Positions 63,731-64,000 of a DNA stretch of 64,000 nt are shown here, in pieces (the first letter of the stretch is position 1; every line of letters begins with the position of its first letter). The DNA lies in NCBI RefSeq assembly GCF_009905735.1, contig NZ_JAAALE010000002.1, positions 248,001 through 312,000 on the forward strand, given 5' to 3'. Below the pieces are notes generated by a model, which saw only the letters and a list, made by a program, of their open reading frames with translations, searched no databases and was not told the origin of the DNA. The position numbers and the translations under genes are program-made. Source of the DNA: Porphyrobacter sp. SLTP. GTDB taxonomy: Bacteria; Pseudomonadota; Alphaproteobacteria; Sphingomonadales; Sphingomonadaceae.

Positions 63731-63898
63731 ATGGACCGTGACGAAAAACAATCTGGCGCAGGTGGCGTTCTGCCGGACGCGCTGGCGCTGGTCAGCGAGG
63801 CGCTCGGGCGTTTGCGCTACGGCGCGATCCAGCTGACCGTGCATGACGGCAAGGTCATGCAGATCGACGTGACCGAAAGGAAGCGGCTGACCGATTGA
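63731..63898 (+). CDS. YezD family (DUF2292) small protein
   Basis: Fifty-five residues from ATG 63731 (MDRDEKQSGAGGVLPDALAL). The second half carries the DUF2292 signature: ALGRLRYGAIQLTVHDGKVMQIDVTERKR. In many bacteria such genes stand next to sulfate or sulfonate uptake and assimilation genes; the biochemical role is unknown. In-frame upstream codons to 63662 are not conserved. It follows the Rrf2 gene by 143 bases. Confidence 0.85.
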   Translation: MDRDEKQSGAGGVLPDALALVSEALGRLRYGAIQLTVHDGKVMQIDVTERKRLTD

Positions 63899-63985
63899 TC
63901 GGCACCGTGACCCAACCCCACCAAACATCAACAGGGACCAGCAGACCGGACCACCGGATGCATACCCGCTTGCAAAGGCGAGACC

Positions 63986-64000
63986 ATGTATCCGTTTTCC
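63986..64000 (+). CDS. Start of a gene cut by the window edge
   Basis: ATG at 63986 preceded by AAAGGCGAGACC, a fair ribosome site, opens a frame reading MYPFS before the sequence ends. Too little is present to identify it. The leader from 63899 has no clear structure. Confidence 0.3.

Noticed and set aside
63899..63985. Possible riboswitch before the gene at the right edge
   Set aside because: The leader lacks recognisable SAM-II, SAH or other known riboswitch core sequence, and the gene it precedes is unknown.

Overview
The window is a compact, high-GC chromosomal segment of an alphaproteobacterium, most likely a member of the Sphingomonadales and probably an Erythrobacter/Porphyrobacter-like genus. 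The reasons are the GC-rich codon use, the order rpsB-tsf-pyrH-frr-uppS-cdsA-dxr-rseP-bamA-skp-fabZ with no lpxD or lpxA, a lon-hup pair, a short SRP RNA next to dnaX, a ccmCDEFGHI cluster, and protein sequences typical of sphingomonads. It is almost entirely core chromosome. I see no insertion sequence, prophage, CRISPR array, rRNA operon or plasmid gene. No stretch above 300 bases lacks a gene or RNA.

Layout. Bases 1-3618 hold the end of a polyprenyl diphosphate synthase, the helicase hrpB and an NDUFS4-like complex I subunit. Bases 3619-7148 hold the SRP RNA, dnaX, an ybaB/ebfC gene, a 49-codon mini-ORF, a DUF1905 gene and a minus-strand membrane protein. Bases 7149-12141 hold lon, an HU gene, a lipoprotein, rlmB and tRNA-Tyr. 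Bases 12239-17256 hold a dabA-dabB inorganic-carbon uptake pair on the minus strand, divergent from a LysR regulator. Bases 17260-20295 are a lipid block: a KAS III-like synthase, psd, pssA and a small convergent membrane-protein gene. Bases 20583-32200 are the translation/envelope superoperon from rpsB to rpmE. Bases 32270-34647 hold a DksA-like protein coupled to a prolyl hydroxylase, tRNA-His and an amino-acid dehydrogenase. Bases 34746-39736 are the cytochrome c maturation operon. Next come kup and a VOC protein (39875-42297), then the minus-strand set dapF-mtaB-ftsY-yciB and a GGDEF-EAL protein (42298-47623). Bases 47778-55260 hold an EVE protein, csbD, a TPP enzyme, an LplT-like transporter, pgsA, oxyR and rnd. 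The right end has aspS, an acetylpolyamine deacetylase-like gene, acpP-fabF-mltG, tRNA-Met, an Rrf2 regulator and a yezD-like gene.

The genes form coherent modules. Phospholipid synthesis is nearly complete: cdsA, pssA, psd, pgsA and an LplT-like transporter. Fatty-acid synthesis is represented by acpP, fabF, fabZ and a KAS III-like gene. Membrane-protein biogenesis has SRP RNA, FtsY, BamA, Skp and RseP. Cytochrome c maturation is complete in one run, fitting an aerobic respiratory lifestyle.

The most unusual signal is in the gap upstream of rpsB. Two perfect copies of the alphaproteobacterial LexA box (GTTC-N7-GTTC) lie there. They sit immediately downstream of a perfect TTGACA -35 hexamer reading leftward into an uncharacterised 85-residue protein with one membrane segment. 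The arrangement is that of a damage-inducible promoter, so the protein is a candidate SOS-induced membrane effector, possibly a division inhibitor. Other points of interest are the DabAB transporter in an apparent heterotroph, the translationally coupled hydroxylase/DksA-like pair, and the Rrf2/YezD pair with a dyad between them.
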